Positions 61,283 through 64,000 of a stretch of DNA of 64,000 nucleotides are shown here, piece after piece; the stretch's first letter is position 1, and every line of letters starts with the position of its first letter. Source of the DNA: Halomonas salipaludis (GTDB taxonomy: Bacteria > Pseudomonadota > Gammaproteobacteria > Pseudomonadales > Halomonadaceae); the NCBI RefSeq assembly GCF_002286975.1, contig NZ_NSKB01000006.1:310001-374000 (forward strand). Direction: 5' to 3'. Position numbers and translations under genes: made by a program. Below the pieces are notes generated by a model that worked only from the letters and a program-made list of their open reading frames with translations, was not told the origin of the DNA and made no database searches.

Positions 61283-63024
61283 CGCAACAATCCGGCTGGG
61301 CCCTTTACAAGCAACTGCTTGGCTACGTAAAGCCGCACTGGCGGTCGTTCGCTGTGGCGGTGGTCGGCTATGCGATCTATGCCGCCTCGAGCACCGCGCT
61401 GGCGGAGATGATGAAGCGTCTGATCGACGGCATCCAGACTCCCGACGCCGCCTTTCGGCTGTTCCTGCCGCTGTTCGTGGTCGGCATGTTCGCCGCGCGC
61501 GGCGTGGGGACCTTTCTGGGCACCTACTTCATGAGCAACGTGGCGCGCAACGTGGTCCATGCGCTGCGCTGCAACGTGTTCAACCACATGTTGCATCTGC
61601 CGGGGCGCTTCTTCGATTCTCACTCCAGCGGTCACCTGATCTCGCGGGTGACCTACCACGTCGAGCAGGTCACCGGCGCGGCCACCAACGCGATCACCAT
61701 CCTGCTCCGCGAGGGGCTGTTCGTGGTCGGGCTGATCGGCTACCTGCTGTGGACCAACTGGATGCTGACGCTGCTGTTCCTGGCGGTGACCCCGCTGATC
61801 GGTGGCGTGGTCAACTACGCCAGCAAGCGCTTCCGGCGCATCTCGCAGCGTATCCAGCACTCCATGGGCGACGTCACCCACGTCGCTTCCGAGGCGCTAT
61901 CCGGTTATCGCGTGGTGCGCACCCACGGCGCCGAGGAGTTCGAGAAGGCGCGCTTCGCCGAGGCCAGCGAGAACAACCGCCAGCAGAGCATGAAGGAGGC
62001 GCTGACCAAGGCCATCAGCACGCCGGTGATCCAACTGATGATCGCGCTGTCGCTGGCGCTGCTGGTGTGGCTGGCGATGTCGCCGGCGCTGCTCGACGAC
62101 ATGACGGCCGGCGAGTTCGTGGCCTTTATCACCGCGGCCTCGCTGATGGCCAAGCCGGTGCGCCAGCTGACCGAGATCAACAGCGAGATTCAGAAGGGCA
62201 TTGCCGCCTCCGGCGAGCTGTTCCAACTGCTCGAAGAGCCCCCCGAGGACGATTGCGGCGAGCGCCTGCCGCAGCGGCTGGTGGGTGACGTCAGCCTGCG
62301 TGACGTGCATTTTCGCTATGCCGACGACCAGCCGGAGGTGCTCAAGGGCATCGATCTCGAGGTCAAGGCGGGGGAGATGATCGCCATCGTCGGGCGCTCG
62401 GGCAGCGGCAAGTCGACGCTGGTCAGCCTGCTGCCGCGTTTCTATCGTCCCAGCCAGGGCGAGGTGCTGATCGACGGCGTGGCGGTGCAGGAGTACCAGC
62501 TCTCGCCACTGCGCCGCCAGATCGCCATCGTGTCCCAGCAGGTCACGCTGTTCAATGCCACGGTGGCGGCCAACATCGCCTACGGCGTGCCGGATGCCGA
62601 CTCTGCAGCCATCGAGGCCGCCGCGCGGGCCGCCTACGCCCACGAGTTCATCGACAAGCTGCCCAACGGCTATGCCACGGTGATCGGCGATAACGGCGTG
62701 ATGCTCTCCGGCGGCCAGCGCCAGCGCCTGGCGATCGCCCGCGCCATCTTCAAGGATGCGCCGCTGCTGATCCTCGACGAGGCCACCTCGGCGCTGGACA
62801 GCGAGTCCGAGCGCTATATCCAGCGTGCCCTGGAAGAGGTCTGCCGGGGGCGCACGACCTTCGTCATCGCCCACCGTTTGTCGACCATCGAGCGCGCCGA
62901 CCGCATCCTGGTCATGGAGCAGGGCCGGCTGGTCGAGCAGGGCAGTCACCGCGAGCTGTTGGCCCGCGGCGGAGCCTATGCGGCGCTGCACCGGCTGCAG
63001 TTCCAGGACTCGGCGCTGCCATGA
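61279..63024 (+). CDS. msbA: Lipid A export ATP-binding/permease protein MsbA
   Basis: A 581-residue ABC exporter half-transporter that flips lipid A-core across the inner membrane. Six membrane helices lie in the first 310 residues, and the nucleotide-binding domain has Walker A GRSGSGKST, signature LSGGQRQRLAIARAI and Walker B LLILDEATSALD. The start is GTG at 61279, with GGGGAG 5 bases upstream, overlapping the comEC stop. A longer frame inside comEC is rejected. A TAGAAT at 61194-61199 may be an internal promoter. Confidence 0.95.
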   Translation: MTQQSGWALYKQLLGYVKPHWRSFAVAVVGYAIYAASSTALAEMMKRLIDGIQTPDAAFRLFLPLFVVGMFAARGVGTFLGTYFMSNVARNVVHALRCNVFNHMLHLPGRFFDSHSSGHLISRVTYHVEQVTGAATNAITILLREGLFVVGLIGYLLWTNWMLTLLFLAVTPLIGGVVNYASKRFRRISQRIQHSMGDVTHVASEALSGYRVVRTHGAEEFEKARFAEASENNRQQSMKEALTKAISTPVIQLMIALSLALLVWLAMSPALLDDMTAGEFVAFITAASLMAKPVRQLTEINSEIQKGIAASGELFQLLEEPPEDDCGERLPQRLVGDVSLRDVHFRYADDQPEVLKGIDLEVKAGEMIAIVGRSGSGKSTLVSLLPRFYRPSQGEVLIDGVAVQEYQLSPLRRQIAIVSQQVTLFNATVAANIAYGVPDADSAAIEAAARAAYAHEFIDKLPNGYATVIGDNGVMLSGGQRQRLAIARAIFKDAPLLILDEATSALDSESERYIQRALEEVCRGRTTFVIAHRLSTIERADRILVMEQGRLVEQGSHRELLARGGAYAALHRLQFQDSALP

Positions 63025-64000
63025 GCGTGCGGCTCGGCGAACGCTGGCTAGCGGCGGCCTACCGCGGCGACGCTTGGCTCGCGCTGCTGCGGCCGCTGGA
63101 AGCGCTCTATCGCTGGGCGGTCGAGCGCCGCAGGCGTGCCTACCTGCGCGGCGACAAGCCGGTGTGGCGGGCACCCGTGCCGGTCATCGTGGTCGGCAAC
63201 ATCACCCTCGGCGGCACCGGCAAGTCACCGCTCACCGCCTGGCTCGCCGACTGGCTGGCGGTACAAGGCTGGCGACCGGGCATCGTGTCGCGGGGCTACG
63301 GTGGGCGCAGTGAGCGCTATCCGCTGCGGGTCGACGCCGATACGCCGCCCAGCGCCTGCGGCGACGAGCCATTGATGCTGGCCCTGCAGTGCGGCGTGCC
63401 GGTGGTGGTCGACCCTGACCGGCCGCGTGGCGCCCGTGCGCTGCTCGACGCCGGCTGCGACATTGTGATCAGCGACGACGGCCTGCAGCACCTGGCGCTG
63501 GGGCGCGATATCGAACTGGTGGTGGTCGACGCCCGGCGCGGCTTGGGCAACGCGCGCTGCCTGCCGGCCGGGCCGCTGCGCGAGCCCGTCGAACGGCTGG
63601 CGCGGGTCGATGCGGTGCTGCTCAATGGCGAGCACGACTCGCCCACCACGCCATCCGGATATCGCATGCAGCTTGCGCCGCAGCGCTGGCATCATCTGGC
63701 CAGCGGCGCGCGCTACGCACTGCGCCCGCTGCCGTTCGAGACAGCGGTACACGGCGTTGCCGGCATCGGCCACCCACAGCGCTTCTTCGCCACGCTGGCG
63801 GCGCTGGGGCTCGAGGTGGAGCGGCATGCGTTTGCCGATCATCATCACTACCAGGCCGACGAGCTGGCATTCGACGACACGCGCCCGGTGGTGATGACCG
63901 CCAAGGACGCGGTCAAGTGCCGGGCCATGGCCGACCCACGCCACTGGGCGCTGGAGGTCGAGGCTCAGCCGGACACTGCCTTCGTGACCTGGCTCGAAGC
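63021..64000 (+). CDS. lpxK: Tetraacyldisaccharide 4'-kinase LpxK (partial at 3' end)
   Basis: The first 326 residues of LpxK, which phosphorylates the 4' position of the lipid A disaccharide precursor; the frame is still open at the window edge. The P-loop is near residues 60-70 (NITLGGTGKSP), followed by GIVSRGYGGRSERYP, ACGDEPLMLA, ISDDGLQHLAL and HHHYQADEL. The ATG overlaps the msbA stop by 4 bases. Only the last few residues should be missing. Confidence 0.95.
   Translation, partial: MSVRLGERWLAAAYRGDAWLALLRPLEALYRWAVERRRRAYLRGDKPVWRAPVPVIVVGNITLGGTGKSPLTAWLADWLAVQGWRPGIVSRGYGGRSERYPLRVDADTPPSACGDEPLMLALQCGVPVVVDPDRPRGARALLDAGCDIVISDDGLQHLALGRDIELVVVDARRGLGNARCLPAGPLREPVERLARVDAVLLNGEHDSPTTPSGYRMQLAPQRWHHLASGARYALRPLPFETAVHGVAGIGHPQRFFATLAALGLEVERHAFADHHHYQADELAFDDTRPVVMTAKDAVKCRAMADPRHWALEVEAQPDTAFVTWLE

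Overview
The window is a GC-rich, densely packed stretch of housekeeping chromosome from a gammaproteobacterium. The best guess is a Halomonas-like member of the Halomonadaceae. That is an inference from gene order and protein character: npr-rapZ-ptsN-hpf-rpoN-lptBAC-kdsC-kdsD-yrbG faces mlaFEDCB-ibaG-murA, short-form hisG and hisD follow murA, a complete dcw cluster is present, and argJ is followed by a MutT-ThiE fusion. No rRNA, tRNA, insertion sequence, prophage or CRISPR array was seen. The only RNA gene recognised is RNase P RNA.

Layout. 1-8.5 kb: end of pmbA, then on the minus strand the nitrogen-PTS/sigma-54 group and the LPS transport and Kdo genes. 8.7-12.6 kb: the Mla lipid-transport operon, a REPIN-type repeat array and ibaG. 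12.6-15.9 kb: murA, hisG, hisD. 16-20 kb: a DegS/AlgW protease, a NIF3 protein, ZapG and ZapE. 20-25.3 kb: ribosomal proteins L13 and S9, the cytochrome bc1 complex, and SspA/SspB. 25.3-29.6 kb: a dolP-diaA-yraN-lpoA minus-strand operon and divergent rsmI. 29.9-30.2 kb: rnpB. 30.3-47.8 kb: rsmH-ftsL-ftsI-murE-murF-mraY-murD-ftsW-murG-murC-ddl-ftsQ-ftsA-ftsZ-lpxC, with no mraZ. 47.9-53.9 kb: a DUF721/DciA gene, a small secreted Arg-rich ORF, secA, argJ and mutT-thiE. 54-56 kb: agmatine-to-putrescine genes aguA/aguB. 56.3-64 kb: a single LolC/E-type permease, lolD, a DUF2062 gene, comEC, msbA and the start of lpxK.

Most genes serve the cell envelope: peptidoglycan precursor synthesis, septation, LPS synthesis and export, phospholipid retrograde transport, lipoprotein sorting and protein secretion. 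Many neighbours overlap by 4-8 bases, which implies long translationally coupled operons separated by short hairpin terminators.

The strongest unusual signal is immediately upstream of secA. A 128-residue ORF has a long n-region signal sequence and ends in Arg-Arg-Gly-Pro-Pro eight residues before its stop. Its last codons are complementary over 11 bases (one G-U pair) to the secA ribosome-binding region. This is the architecture of the E. coli SecM arrest-peptide switch, in an apparently unrelated sequence. Second, three intergenic copies (about 20.0, 29.7 and 54.0 kb) of a structured repeat keep their stems by compensatory changes while their loop content varies. Third is a tandem 97-bp REPIN-like array between mlaB and ibaG.
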